A stretch of 64,000 nt of DNA from Salinispirillum sp049115955 (GTDB lineage Bacteria; Pseudomonadota; Gammaproteobacteria; Pseudomonadales; Natronospirillaceae): positions 1 through 64,000 of the forward strand of contig JAGDZJ010000003.1 in NCBI GenBank assembly GCA_049115955.1, given 5' to 3'. Positions 26,692-34,637 of this stretch are shown here, piece after piece; position 1 is the stretch's first letter, and each line of letters starts with the position of its first letter. Below the pieces are notes generated by a model, which saw nothing but the letters and a program-made list of their open reading frames with translations, was not told the origin of the DNA and did no database searches. A program made the translations under genes and the position numbers.

Positions 26692-27191
26692 TGCAAGATC
26701 ATATTTTGTTTGCCCAACGAGACGGCACCTGTTTCTTTAAACTGCGTGGTGAACTGCGACACACCAACGCCGCCGCCATGGATGACTTGATAGATCGTTT
26801 GTTCCGGCAACGCCAGTTGAGCTGCGAGAACATAGTGATTGACCTCAACGAAGCCACCTTTATGGACAGCACCCACATTGGGCTGCTGGCGAGCATGGCC
26901 CGCCACTGCAAGGCGCATGGGTTGCCTACGCCGACGCTGTTCTCTACCCATACGGAAATCAACGATCAGTTAGTCAGCTTACGCTTGGACGATGTATTCG
27001 ACATGGTTGCTCAACCCACGGATCAGACGGTCGATTTTACAGCGGTTGAGGGCAGCGATCATTCAGAGCACGATAAGGCCACAATGATACTGCACGCCCA
27101 TGAAGCTTTGGTTGATTTGAGCGACACCAATCGGCTGGCGTTTGAACCTGTCGTTGAACTGCTAAGAGCCCAGTTAAAAGACAATAAATAA
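26691..27191 (+). CDS. STAS domain anti-anti-sigma-like protein
   Basis: This 166-residue protein has a STAS fold in residues about 1-110 with the phosphorylation motif ATFMDSTHIGLL, in which Ser60 is the expected switch residue. The last 55 residues form an extra tail. It is translationally coupled to the PP2C gene and is its likely substrate. In partner-switching systems the unphosphorylated form binds an anti-sigma or effector protein. No HATPase-type anti-sigma kinase is encoded nearby; the Hanks kinase upstream may take that role, which is inference. Confidence 0.85.
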   Translation: MQDHILFAQRDGTCFFKLRGELRHTNAAAMDDLIDRLFRQRQLSCENIVIDLNEATFMDSTHIGLLASMARHCKAHGLPTPTLFSTHTEINDQLVSLRLDDVFDMVAQPTDQTVDFTAVEGSDHSEHDKATMILHAHEALVDLSDTNRLAFEPVVELLRAQLKDNK

Positions 27192-27261
27192 GCGCGATTG
27201 GAATGAGATGACCTAAACGAGACAGCGCCAAGAAAAAATGTAATTAATTTGGTTATAAGTC

Positions 27262-27291
27262 TTGACGATTTATTTATAAGCCGTTTAGACT
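27262..27291 (+). promoter_or_regulatory. Sigma70-like promoter before the DUF1127 region
   Basis: TTGACG and TAGACT are 18 bases apart in an A/T-rich stretch (27240-27300) downstream of the STAS gene. The next start codons are those of a 21-codon peptide and then the DUF1127 gene. The match is by eye only. Confidence 0.4.
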
Positions 27292-27344
27292 GGCTTTACT
27301 TCGTCATCCACAACGCGACGGCGAAGCAACTTAGGACACTCACT

Positions 27345-27410
27345 ATGAATACTCGAACAGTCAATTTTCGAATGGCGAATCAGGTCAAATCCTGGTGTCA
27401 CGCCGCTTGA
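27345..27410 (+). CDS. Possible leader peptide (21 codons)
   Basis: A short frame begins ATGAATACTCGAACAGTC and ends TGA, with GGACACTCACT upstream as a modest ribosome site. It codes for MNTRTVNFRMANQVKSWCHA plus Ala. A G/C hairpin (27439-27467) lies 30 bases behind it and precedes the DUF1127 gene. It could be a regulatory leader or a fragment of a second DUF1127 gene. Confidence 0.35.
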   Translation: MNTRTVNFRMANQVKSWCHAA

Positions 27411-27438
27411 AGTTCGCACTGACTGATTGAGTAAATCA

Positions 27439-27467
27439 CGGCTGCGGATCTTCTACCGCAGCTGCCG
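27439..27467 (+). other. Hairpin in the leader of the DUF1127 gene
   Basis: CGGCTGCGG and CCGCAGCTGCCG pair with a small bulge around ATCTTCTA. No T-run follows. A second small palindrome, TCAGGTTTTTCCTGA, lies near 27503. Together they suggest a structured leader of about 270 bases between promoter and gene. Confidence 0.4.
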
Positions 27468-27613
27468 AGTTCGATAAATCACCCTTTTAAACACCACGAT
27501 TCAGGTTTTTCCTGATCTGGCCTCCCGTGCGTCTGCGTGGGCTAAAGGTTGATTTTCCTCTCTCTTCTGCGTTTGAACATCCGCAGCCTCCAAAACCACT
27601 GGAGGAAGAAACG

Positions 27614-27883
27614 ATGTTAACTTTACTACTGAACTCTTTAGCTGTTTTACGTCTGAAACAGAGCGATAGCCATGAACGTCGAACGCACAAAAAAGTGCGT
27701 GGACTGCCACCCATGAGTGATCATTTGCTGCGGGATATCGGCATGTTCGACTCAGGTGCTCTGTACGAGGAACATTTCGAGGAGAAGACTAACAGAGATG
27801 AGCAGCTTGGATTGCCTACAAATCCGACTGAAGGGACAGCGGAGCAAGCTCCGGAGCCCCCGTTTCAGAAACTAAGGACGTAG
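27614..27883 (+). CDS. DUF1127 family small protein
   Basis: The 89-residue product starts MLTLLLNSLAVLRLKQ with basic residues and holds LPPMSDHLLRDIGMFDS at about residues 34-50. This resembles the L-x-D-x-LLRDIG core of DUF1127 (YjiS-like) proteins. The acidic C-terminal tail (about 55-89) is longer than usual. The ATG was chosen because GGAGGA lies nine bases before it; the longer frame from 27527 reads through the structured leader. DUF1127 proteins have been tied to RNA-based regulation and phosphate or carbon metabolism in other bacteria; its role here is unknown. Confidence 0.65.
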   Translation: MLTLLLNSLAVLRLKQSDSHERRTHKKVRGLPPMSDHLLRDIGMFDSGALYEEHFEEKTNRDEQLGLPTNPTEGTAEQAPEPPFQKLRT

Positions 27884-27929
27884 AAGTCGTCGCTGCACGC
27901 AGGATTGTGTAGCGACGGCGAGTTAACCC

Positions 27930-27974
27930 GCGACGCCGCTTTTGGGAATTATCAATTAAAGCGGCGTCGCTTTT
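27930..27974. terminator. Intrinsic terminator hairpin
   Basis: GCGACGCCGCTTT (27930-27942) and AAAGCGGCGTCGC (27958-27970) are perfectly complementary around a 15-base loop. A TTTT follows, and the AAA/TTT in the stem gives a usable tract on both strands. It ends the DUF1127 transcript and probably the NnrU remnant from the other side. Confidence 0.8.
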
Positions 27975-27990
27975 GCGCCCAATTGGCTGA

Positions 27991-28195
27991 TCAGCCGAAC
28001 GGGCGCACCCCCATCAAGATCGCATGCAGATAGAACGCCACCACCGCCCAGGCGAACAGACCCACCACCACCGCAATGCCATCACGCGACGCCCTCACCG
28101 AGCTTTTCGATCATACTGGTGCGCCAACCGTCCGCAAACATACGCACGGAATGTATACCTAGAAACAGTACGAGACCCAAAATCAAATACGCCAT
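27991..28195 (-). pseudogene. NnrU family gene remnant with both ends kept
   Basis: The first 37 codons read MAYLILGLVLFLGIHSVRMF and on to DGWRTSMIEKLGEGVA, the standard N terminus of NnrU membrane proteins, then stop. In another frame just behind it the text reads GIAVVVGLFAWAVVAFYLH and MGVRPFG-stop, the usual C-terminal helix of the same family. About 120-130 residues between them, with the central membrane helices, are missing and the frame is shifted. A ribosome site (AAAAGGATCACGAC) still precedes the ATG. The gene is therefore a deletion pseudogene. Confidence 0.75.
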
Positions 28196-28224
28196 GTCGT
28201 GATCCTTTTCGTTATTTTTTTGCG

Positions 28225-28755
28225 TTATTGTTCAATACTGAAGTGGGTGCGCTGCAGGGGAGCGCGCCCGTAAAATGCTGTTAACCGCTCAGCCAACTGC
28301 TTCAAGCGTTCTGGCAAACCGTTATCCAGTAGCGACCATACTCGCTGCTGTACATGACATTTAAAGGCATGCGACGCACCCAGTCCAGTGCTCAAATTGT
28401 CGGCGCTGAAGTGGAACGGGTGACCGGCTGCTACCGACAACATCCATTCGTTCGCTTGCGGCTTGATCTCTACCCGCTCGAATTCTATTTGCTCTTCAGC
28501 GGTCCGCCCATCTGGCTTGTACCAATAGCCGAAGTCTTCCAGCAAGCGACGCTCCGGCCCGGCCACCAGCCAGTGCCCTATTTCGTGCAAGGCAGACGAA
28601 TAAAAGTGATTGGCGAAGACGATGCGATGATGCGGATATCGGGCATCGGCGGGTAAATAGATGGGCTCGCCTTCACCCGCCACCAGTTCCGTGTTGAGCG
28701 TCGGCAAAAAGAGGTCGTTGAAGATCCGAATGAGGTCGTGGTAGTCGTGTTGCAT
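28225..28755 (-). CDS. epmC: Elongation factor P hydroxylase EpmC
   Basis: The 176-residue protein matches the YfcM/EpmC family: IFNDLFLPTLNTELVAGEGEP at the start, then IVFANHFYSSALHEIGHWLVAG with a metal-binding HExxH, then DFGYWYKPDGRTAEEQ. EpmC hydroxylates the beta-lysylated residue of elongation factor P, the last step of its maturation. epmA and epmB are not in the window. It is followed by the NnrU remnant and preceded, 27 bases away, by the end of liuE. Confidence 0.9.
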   Translation of the reverse strand: MQHDYHDLIRIFNDLFLPTLNTELVAGEGEPIYLPADARYPHHRIVFANHFYSSALHEIGHWLVAGPERRLLEDFGYWYKPDGRTAEEQIEFERVEIKPQANEWMLSVAAGHPFHFSADNLSTGLGASHAFKCHVQQRVWSLLDNGLPERLKQLAERLTAFYGRAPLQRTHFSIEQ

Positions 28756-28782
28756 AGCGCGCGATCATACCAGCGCCACCCG

Positions 28783-29679
28783 TCAGGAAGCCAGCGCCAT
28801 ACCGACTTTAGAGCGATTGGGGCGTTGCAATTTGACGCTGATCTGCTGGCCGATCTTAGCGATGGCTTTGAGGTCTATGCCGGTTTCGATACCCAAGCCC
28901 TGCAACAAATACAATACGTCTTCGGTCGCTACGTTACCCGCCGCGCCCGGTGCATAAGGGCAGCCGCCCAAACCCGCGACTGAGCTGTCGATCACGGCTA
29001 CGCCCTCTTCTAACACTGCGTACAGATTCGCGACTGCTTGACCGTAGGTATCGTGAAAGTGTGCAGCCAGTTGCTCCACCGGAACCTGTTTGCGCACGGC
29101 CTCTAGCATCCGTTTTACTTTTAACGGTGTGCCGACGCCGATGGTGTCACCCAATGAGATTTCATAGCAGCCCATGTCCAGCAGTGCCTTGGCGACCCAC
29201 GCCACTTGCTCGGGTTTAATGTCACCTTCATACGGACAGCCGACCACGGTCGACACGTACCCGCGCACACGAATACCGGCTTTTTGCGCGGCTGCCATAA
29301 TGGATTCGAAGCGCGCCAGGCTCTCTGCGATAGAACAGTTGATGTTCTTTTGCGTAAAGCTTTCCGAAGCGGCACCGAACACCGCAACTTCATCAGCACC
29401 GGCCGCCAGTGCATCCTCAAAACCCCGCATGTTGGGTGTGAGTGCACTGTAGGTGATGCCTGTCTTTCGGCTGATCTGCTGCAACACAGACGCCGAATCG
29501 GCCATTTGTGGCACCCACTTCGGGGACACAAAACTGCCCGCTTCGATGCAGTTCAAACCGGTTTGCGATAACTGGTCGATCAGTTGCACTTTATCGTCCA
29601 CCGTCAGGTGCATGGACTCGTTCTGCAAGCCGTCACGCGGCCCCATTTCAGCGATGCGAACACGTTGCGGAAAACTCAT
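28783..29679 (-). CDS. liuE: Hydroxymethylglutaryl-CoA lyase
   Basis: This 298-residue TIM-barrel enzyme splits HMG-CoA to acetoacetate and acetyl-CoA, the last step of leucine breakdown. It has EMGPRDGLQNE at the start (metal and catalytic Asp), ISLGDTIGVGTP, HFHDTYGQA with metal-binding histidines, and GLGGCPYAPGAAGN with the C-terminal catalytic cysteine loop. The start codon overlaps the liuD stop by four bases (ATGA), so the two are coupled. It is the last liu gene; epmC follows on the same strand. Confidence 0.94.
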   Translation of the reverse strand: MSFPQRVRIAEMGPRDGLQNESMHLTVDDKVQLIDQLSQTGLNCIEAGSFVSPKWVPQMADSASVLQQISRKTGITYSALTPNMRGFEDALAAGADEVAVFGAASESFTQKNINCSIAESLARFESIMAAAQKAGIRVRGYVSTVVGCPYEGDIKPEQVAWVAKALLDMGCYEISLGDTIGVGTPLKVKRMLEAVRKQVPVEQLAAHFHDTYGQAVANLYAVLEEGVAVIDSSVAGLGGCPYAPGAAGNVATEDVLYLLQGLGIETGIDLKAIAKIGQQISVKLQRPNRSKVGMALAS

Positions 29680-31688
29680 GCTTCGGCCCCCTCAAAGTCT
29701 ACCAATTCGGCGCCAGCCGACACCGTTTCACCCGGTTGAAAATAGAAAGCATTCACCACGCCGTCCTTCGGCGCACGGATGCTGTGTTCCATCTTCATCG
29801 CTTCCATCACCAACAACGGCGTATTGGCTTCGACACGCTGCCCCGGCTCGACCAACAAGGCCACCATGGTGCCGTTCATTGGCGCCGTCAGACCGTGCGC
29901 GTCTTGCTCCCGAGTACCAAAGTTCGGCGTTGGCTGGCACAAGAACACATGCCGCTCGCCTTGCCAGAACAGGCTCAGCTCCTGCCCTTCCGGCTTAGCC
30001 TCTAAGTGATAACCCAGCGTGAATCGGTGTTCGTTCAACACCACGGTGGCTTCGTCTACACCAACCTGCCCTTGGATATGACCGAGTGATGCCGACGCTT
30101 CGCCCGGCGCTGCCATACGGTGAATATCGAACCCGCCTTTAGCTTCTGGCACGAGTTCAAAATGCGTTGATTCTTCCTGTTGCACCAATTCAATGGCTTG
30201 CCGTGGGCTGGCGTTTAAACGCCAATCATCCAAGCAGCTCCAGGGGTCGTCGTCACCACTGCGATGGCGTCGCAAGGCTTGATTGGCAACAAAGGCCGCT
30301 AAAATCGGCAACTCCGTGGCATGCGCCGACTGCTTAGGAAATAAATCCGCTTCATGATTCGTAATGAACCCTGTATCGAGGTCTGCCGCCGCAAACGCCG
30401 GATGGTTCGCCAACCGCCGCAAAAAGCTGACGTTCGTGGTCAAACCACCGATGCGATAGTCTTCCAACGCTTTCACCATGCCCCGAATGGCGCTGGCACG
30501 GTCCACATCCCAAACGATCAGCTTGGCGATCATAGGGTCGTAATACATGCTCACTTCGTCGCCTTGCACCACGCCAGTATCAACGCGAACATGGCGGCTT
30601 TCGGTCGGCGTTTTCAGGTAGGTCAGCGTGCCGGTGGCGGGCAAGAAATCTTGTTCGGGGTCTTCGGCGTAGATGCGCACTTCGAGCGCATGGCCGTTAA
30701 TGCTGATCTGCTCTTGTGTCAGTGGCAACGGCGCACCGGTCGCCACGCGCAGTTGCCATTCAACCAAGTCCTGCCCGGTGATCATCTCCGTAACCGGATG
30801 CTCAACCTGCAAGCGCGTGTTCATTTCCATGAAGTAGAACGAGCCGTCTTCGTCGTACAAAAACTCTACGGTGCCTGCGCCCACGTAATTAATAGCCTGG
30901 GCGGCCTGCACGGCCGCTTCGCCCATGGCTTTGCGCGTGGTTTCACTCAGACCGGGGGCTGGCGCTTCTTCAATCACTTTTTGATGGCGGCGCTGAATGG
31001 AACAGTCGCGCTCGGCCAGATACACGCCGTTGCCGTGCTGGTCGCAAAACACCTGAATTTCCACATGACGCGGCTTGGTGAGGTATTTTTCGACCAGCAG
31101 ATCGCCATTACCGAAGGCGTTTTCGCCCTCCCGGCGCGCCGCCTTAATGGCTTCGTCCAGCTCGCTGGCCTGCCACACCACACGCATGCCTTTGCCGCCA
31201 CCACCGGCCACCGCTTTCAGCAACACGGGGTAGCCCATGTCTTCAGCGGTTTTGCGCAGCAGTTCAGGGTTTTGGTCGGCACCGTGATAGCCCGGCACCA
31301 GGGGTACACCGGCTTTTTCCATGATTTGTTTAGCCGCGCTTTTCGAGCCCATGGCTTCAATGGCACCGATTGGCGGCCCAATGAACACGATGTTGGCTTT
31401 AGCACAGGCACGGGCGAACTCGGCGTTTTCCGACAAAAACCCATAACCCGGATGAATGGCTTCTGCACCCGTACTCACTGCTGCCGCAATGACTTTATCA
31501 ATCAGCAAATAGGATTCCCGACTCGGTGCAGGACCGATATGTACCGCTTCGTCGGCCAGTAGCACATGCTGGGCGTTGGCATCGGCATCGGAATAGACCG
31601 CCACCGTGCGCACACCCAAAGCGCGGGCGGTTTTGATCACTCGGCACGCGATTTCACCACGGTTGGCGATGAGGATTTTGTTGAACAT
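29676..31688 (-). CDS. liuD: Methylcrotonyl-CoA carboxylase biotin-carrying subunit
   Basis: The 670-residue alpha subunit has an N-terminal biotin carboxylase part (1-450) with KILIANRGEIACRVIKTA, the ATP loop GGGGKGMRVV, the EMNTRLQVEHPVTE motif and VEIRIYAEDP-like EVRIYAEDPEQDF. A connecting domain follows, then a C-terminal biotinyl domain with biotin Lys632 in MEAMKM. It carboxylates biotin and, with LiuB, converts 3-methylcrotonyl-CoA to 3-methylglutaconyl-CoA. It lies between liuC and liuE. A repeat-bearing gap of 140 bases separates it from liuC upstream. Confidence 0.94.
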   Translation of the reverse strand: MFNKILIANRGEIACRVIKTARALGVRTVAVYSDADANAQHVLLADEAVHIGPAPSRESYLLIDKVIAAAVSTGAEAIHPGYGFLSENAEFARACAKANIVFIGPPIGAIEAMGSKSAAKQIMEKAGVPLVPGYHGADQNPELLRKTAEDMGYPVLLKAVAGGGGKGMRVVWQASELDEAIKAARREGENAFGNGDLLVEKYLTKPRHVEIQVFCDQHGNGVYLAERDCSIQRRHQKVIEEAPAPGLSETTRKAMGEAAVQAAQAINYVGAGTVEFLYDEDGSFYFMEMNTRLQVEHPVTEMITGQDLVEWQLRVATGAPLPLTQEQISINGHALEVRIYAEDPEQDFLPATGTLTYLKTPTESRHVRVDTGVVQGDEVSMYYDPMIAKLIVWDVDRASAIRGMVKALEDYRIGGLTTNVSFLRRLANHPAFAAADLDTGFITNHEADLFPKQSAHATELPILAAFVANQALRRHRSGDDDPWSCLDDWRLNASPRQAIELVQQEESTHFELVPEAKGGFDIHRMAAPGEASASLGHIQGQVGVDEATVVLNEHRFTLGYHLEAKPEGQELSLFWQGERHVFLCQPTPNFGTREQDAHGLTAPMNGTMVALLVEPGQRVEANTPLLVMEAMKMEHSIRAPKDGVVNAFYFQPGETVSAGAELVDFEGAEA

Positions 31689-31743
31689 AGTCGTGATCCT
31701 GTTGGTGGTACGTTGTAGGAGCGCGGTTCGTTAATCGATCCGG

Positions 31744-31826
31744 CGGCGGATGACGGGCACCTGCGTCCTGCGTTGCCCGCATACCATCCATCCCTGGATA
31801 TAACACTTCGCTCTTCCGCCCTATAG
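31744..31826. repeat. GGCGGATGACG-family repeat between liuC and liuD
   Basis: GGCGGATGACG at the left and CTCTTCCGCCCTATAG at the right mark a copy of the family seen complete at 9574. Inside lies a hairpin at 31755-31778 (GGGCA...TGCGTCCTGCG...TGCCC) with the TCC loop also seen in the elements further on. A degenerate REP start (GTAGGAGCGCGGTTCG) lies just left, at 31715. No gene is in the 140-base gap. Confidence 0.7.
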
Positions 31827-31828
31827 CC

Positions 31829-32590
31829 CTACGATTCTAAAAACTGTTTTAGGCGGGCTTGCCCGTCTGGTGATACGCGTATCGCAGCGATGCGTTCACT
31901 GGTCATGCGCAGCAGGTCTTCGCTGATCTCAGCGCCAGCTACGTCGTCAATCAGCTGCTTGGCTGCCGCCACCGCTACCGCGCTATTGCCCAGCACCGCG
32001 TCACACCAAGCATCAACCGCTTGATCTAATGCTTCCGCTGCAACCACTTCGTGGGCCAAGCCAATCGCCAGCGCTTTGTCGGCGCGAATCACTTCAGCGC
32101 TCAAGAAATACCGCCGCGCTTGGCGTTCTCCAATCGCGCGAATAACAAACGGCGAAATCGTGGCGGGAATCAGCCCTACTTTCACTTCGCTCAGACAAAA
32201 GCTGGCTCGTTCGCTGGCAAACACCATGTCGCAGCACGCCGCCAGCCCGACTGCACCGCCATAAGCAGCGCCCTGCACCACGGCAACCGTCGGTTTCGGC
32301 AGCCGATACAGGTTGTTCATCAGCTGTGCGAGCTGCCAGGCATCCGCTTGATTTTCCGCTTCGCTGTACTTCGCCATGCGTTGCATCCAACCCAAGTCAG
32401 CACCGGCACTGAAGTGTTTTCCCGCACCTCGCAGGCACACAACTTTGACATTCGCATCACCAGCAGCGTCCAACAGAGCGGCATTCAGTAACCCAATCAA
32501 GCCATCATCAAAGGCATTGCTCTTTTCCAACCGATTCATCGTGAGGGTCAGTACCCCCCGATCATCCAAATTCTTCAATAAGTCACTCAC
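31829..32590 (-). CDS. liuC: Methylglutaconyl-CoA hydratase (crotonase family)
   Basis: The 253-residue enzyme hydrates 3-methylglutaconyl-CoA to HMG-CoA. It has the crotonase oxyanion segments GKHFSAGADLGWM and AAYGGAVGLAACCDMVFAS, and SEVKVGLIPATISPFV. The start is a GTG with GGAGG five bases before it, where family similarity begins. The reading frame is open for a further 173 codons upstream, but these run through the palindromic elements and have no protein-like character. It stands between liuB and liuD. Confidence 0.9.
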   Translation of the reverse strand: MSDLLKNLDDRGVLTLTMNRLEKSNAFDDGLIGLLNAALLDAAGDANVKVVCLRGAGKHFSAGADLGWMQRMAKYSEAENQADAWQLAQLMNNLYRLPKPTVAVVQGAAYGGAVGLAACCDMVFASERASFCLSEVKVGLIPATISPFVIRAIGERQARRYFLSAEVIRADKALAIGLAHEVVAAEALDQAVDAWCDAVLGNSAVAVAAAKQLIDDVAGAEISEDLLRMTSERIAAIRVSPDGQARLKQFLES

Positions 32591-32620
32591 ATAAACCTCC
32601 GATAATAGAACGGGGTCTTC

Positions 32621-32715
32621 GGGGGTTAGGGAGGTCTTTTCCCGCGCGAACGTACGTCCTGTACGTAACGCGCTAATCGGGCTCCTGCCCTCTGGAAAAG
32701 TCCTCCCTAACCCCC
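32621..32715. repeat. Nested palindromic element, type II (variable stems)
   Basis: Outer arms of 22 bases (32621-32642 and 32694-32715) pair with one mismatch. Inside, a hairpin at 32650-32666 (ACGTAC-GTCCT-GTACGT) is followed by AACGCGCTAATCGGGCTCC and TGCCCTCTGG. The same linkers occur, with different stems, at 38663-38782. It lies directly upstream of liuC, between it and liuB. Confidence 0.85.
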
Positions 32716-32809
32716 TTTTCCCCCTTCCCAATAAGTCTGAGCTTTCTCCAGCCACAATAGAGAACTCGTGGATTGTGGCGGTGCTACAGGGTTGGCCTGA
32801 GGAGTGGGC

Positions 32810-32972
32810 TGGCTGGGGGATTCCTTTCCAGAGGGCATGGACAAAAACGCCTGGAGCGTTTTTGCACGACCCTCGGGAGCCCGAAGGGCCAGCCACACGG
32901 ATGTGGCTGGTAACCCGATTAGCGCCTTTTGGGCAGGACGCCCAAGGCGCGGGAAAGGAATACCCCCAGCCA
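32810..32972. repeat. Nested palindromic element, type I (variable stems)
   Basis: Outer arms at 32810-32829 and 32952-32972 pair with one indel. Three inner hairpins lie at 32842-32864 (stem CAAAAACGC), 32889-32910 (stem CCAGCCACA, loop CGGA) and 32922-32950 (loop AGGAC). The linker GGAGCCCGAAGGGCC between the first two recurs at 36.1 and 36.4 kb. The 404-base gap between liuB and liuC holds this and the type II element and no gene. Confidence 0.85.
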
Positions 32973-32994
32973 AGCTCGCTCCGACAATGACCAA

Positions 32995-34602
32995 CTACAT
33001 CCGGAAGACGCCGAATTTCGTTTCTTCGATGGGCTTGTTCAGCGCTGCTGAAAGCCCGAGGCCCAGAACCTCCCGGGTTTGGGCTGGATCGATGATGCCA
33101 TCGTCCCATAGCCGCGCACTCGCGTAATAAGGATGACCTTGCGTCTCGTATTGCTCCTGAATCGGCTGCTTAAACGCCGCCTCTTCTTCTGCCGTCCAAG
33201 TCTCACCCCGCGCGGCCATACCATCACGCTTCACCTGCGCCATCACTCCGGCGGCCTGTTCGCCCCCCATGACTGAAATGCGTGCATTTGGCCACATCCA
33301 CAAAAAGTTCGGATCGTACGCCCGACCGCACAGACCGTAGTTGCCTGCGCCGTAACTGCCACCGATGATCATCGTCAGCTTCGGTACTTTCGCGCAAGAC
33401 ACCGCCGTTACCAGCTTGGCACCGTGCTTCGCAATACCTTCCGACTCATACTTCTTACCGACCATAAAGCCAGTGATGTTTTGCAGGAAAATCAGCGGAA
33501 TCTTGCGCTGTGCACACAGCTCAATGAAGTGCGCGCCCTTCTGCGCCGATTCACTGAATAAAACTCCATTATTGGCGACGATACCTACCGGATAGCCGTA
33601 TAAACGCGCAAAACCGCACACCAACGTCGGGCCGTACAACTGCTTAAATTCGTCAAAATCCGATCCATCGACCACACGCGCAATGACCTCGCGCACATCG
33701 TACGGCTTACGCAAGTCAGCGCCGACGATGCCGTACAGCTCTTTCGGGTCGTACTTCGGCGGTACGCTGGGTTGTTTGTCGATATCAACGCGTTTCGGTC
33801 GGTTCAACCGTGACACACTGCGCCGGGCGAGGTGCAAGGCGTGCTCGTCGTTCAAGGCGTAATGGTCGGCCACGCCAGATACTTTGGTGTGTACGTCGGC
33901 ACCGCCGAGTTCTTCCGCGGAAACCACCTCACCGGTGGCAGCTTTTACCAACGGCGGCCCGGCCAAGAAGATAGTGCCCTGTTCTTTAACGATGATGGAC
34001 TCGTCGGCCATGGCGGGCACGTAAGCACCACCCGCCGTACACAAACCCATGACCACGGCGATTTGCGGAATGCCTTCGGCGGACATATTGGCTTGATTAA
34101 AGAAGATGCGCCCGAAATGTTCCCGGTCGGGGAAGACTTCGTCTTGCTGTGGCAAGTTAGCACCACCAGAATCAACCAGATAAATACACGGCAGATGGTT
34201 TTGCGCGGCAATGGCTTGCGCGCGCAAGTGCTTCTTCACCGTCACGGGAAAGTAGGTGCCGCCTTTCACTGTGGCGTCGTTAGCGACAATCATGCATTCG
34301 ACGCCGCTGACCCGACCAATACCAGCAACCACACCCGCGCAGGCGATGTTGTCGTCGTACATGCCATAAGCGGCCATCTGGCCAATTTCCAGAAACGGCG
34401 AGCCATCATCCAACAGATGACGAATACGGTCACGCGCCAGCAGTTTTCCACGCGATACGTGACGCTCTTGATACTTCACGCCGCCACCGAGTTTCAATTC
34501 TTCAAGCTTGGCGTGCAGATCATCCACCAGCGCTTGCATGGCTTCGTCGTTCGCCAAGAACTCTGGTGAGCGCGGGTTAATTTGGCTGTTCAATTGGGTC
34601 AT
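32995..34602 (-). CDS. liuB: Methylcrotonyl-CoA carboxylase carboxyltransferase subunit
   Basis: The 535-residue beta subunit transfers CO2 from biotin on LiuD to methylcrotonyl-CoA. It has the acyl-CoA carboxylase features YQERHVSRGKLLARDRI, VDSGGANLPQQDEVFPDREH, GLCTAGGAYVPAMADE and GAGNYGLCGRAYDPNFLWMW. The ATG reading TQLNSQINPRS was taken, with GGAAGAGAAG upstream; an extension of 41 residues runs into a palindromic element and was dropped. It lies second in the liu operon, flanked by repeat-filled gaps on both sides. Confidence 0.94.
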   Translation of the reverse strand: MTQLNSQINPRSPEFLANDEAMQALVDDLHAKLEELKLGGGVKYQERHVSRGKLLARDRIRHLLDDGSPFLEIGQMAAYGMYDDNIACAGVVAGIGRVSGVECMIVANDATVKGGTYFPVTVKKHLRAQAIAAQNHLPCIYLVDSGGANLPQQDEVFPDREHFGRIFFNQANMSAEGIPQIAVVMGLCTAGGAYVPAMADESIIVKEQGTIFLAGPPLVKAATGEVVSAEELGGADVHTKVSGVADHYALNDEHALHLARRSVSRLNRPKRVDIDKQPSVPPKYDPKELYGIVGADLRKPYDVREVIARVVDGSDFDEFKQLYGPTLVCGFARLYGYPVGIVANNGVLFSESAQKGAHFIELCAQRKIPLIFLQNITGFMVGKKYESEGIAKHGAKLVTAVSCAKVPKLTMIIGGSYGAGNYGLCGRAYDPNFLWMWPNARISVMGGEQAAGVMAQVKRDGMAARGETWTAEEEAAFKQPIQEQYETQGHPYYASARLWDDGIIDPAQTREVLGLGLSAALNKPIEETKFGVFRM

Positions 34603-34637
34603 TGCGTCTTCTCTTCCAATAACTGGTGGCTGGCAAC

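Noticed and set aside
30354..31562. 402-codon open frame on the plus strand opposite liuD
   Set aside because: It lies wholly antisense to a certain biotin carboxylase gene, is rich in His and Phe as antisense frames of such genes are, and matches no family.
32591..33109. N-terminal extension of 173 codons for liuC
   Set aside because: It reads through two palindromic elements, starts in the liuB coding region and has no family similarity, whereas a GTG with a strong ribosome site sits at the family start.
33832..34569. 245-codon open frame opposite liuB
   Set aside because: Antisense shadow of a well-conserved gene with no ribosome site or recognisable motif.
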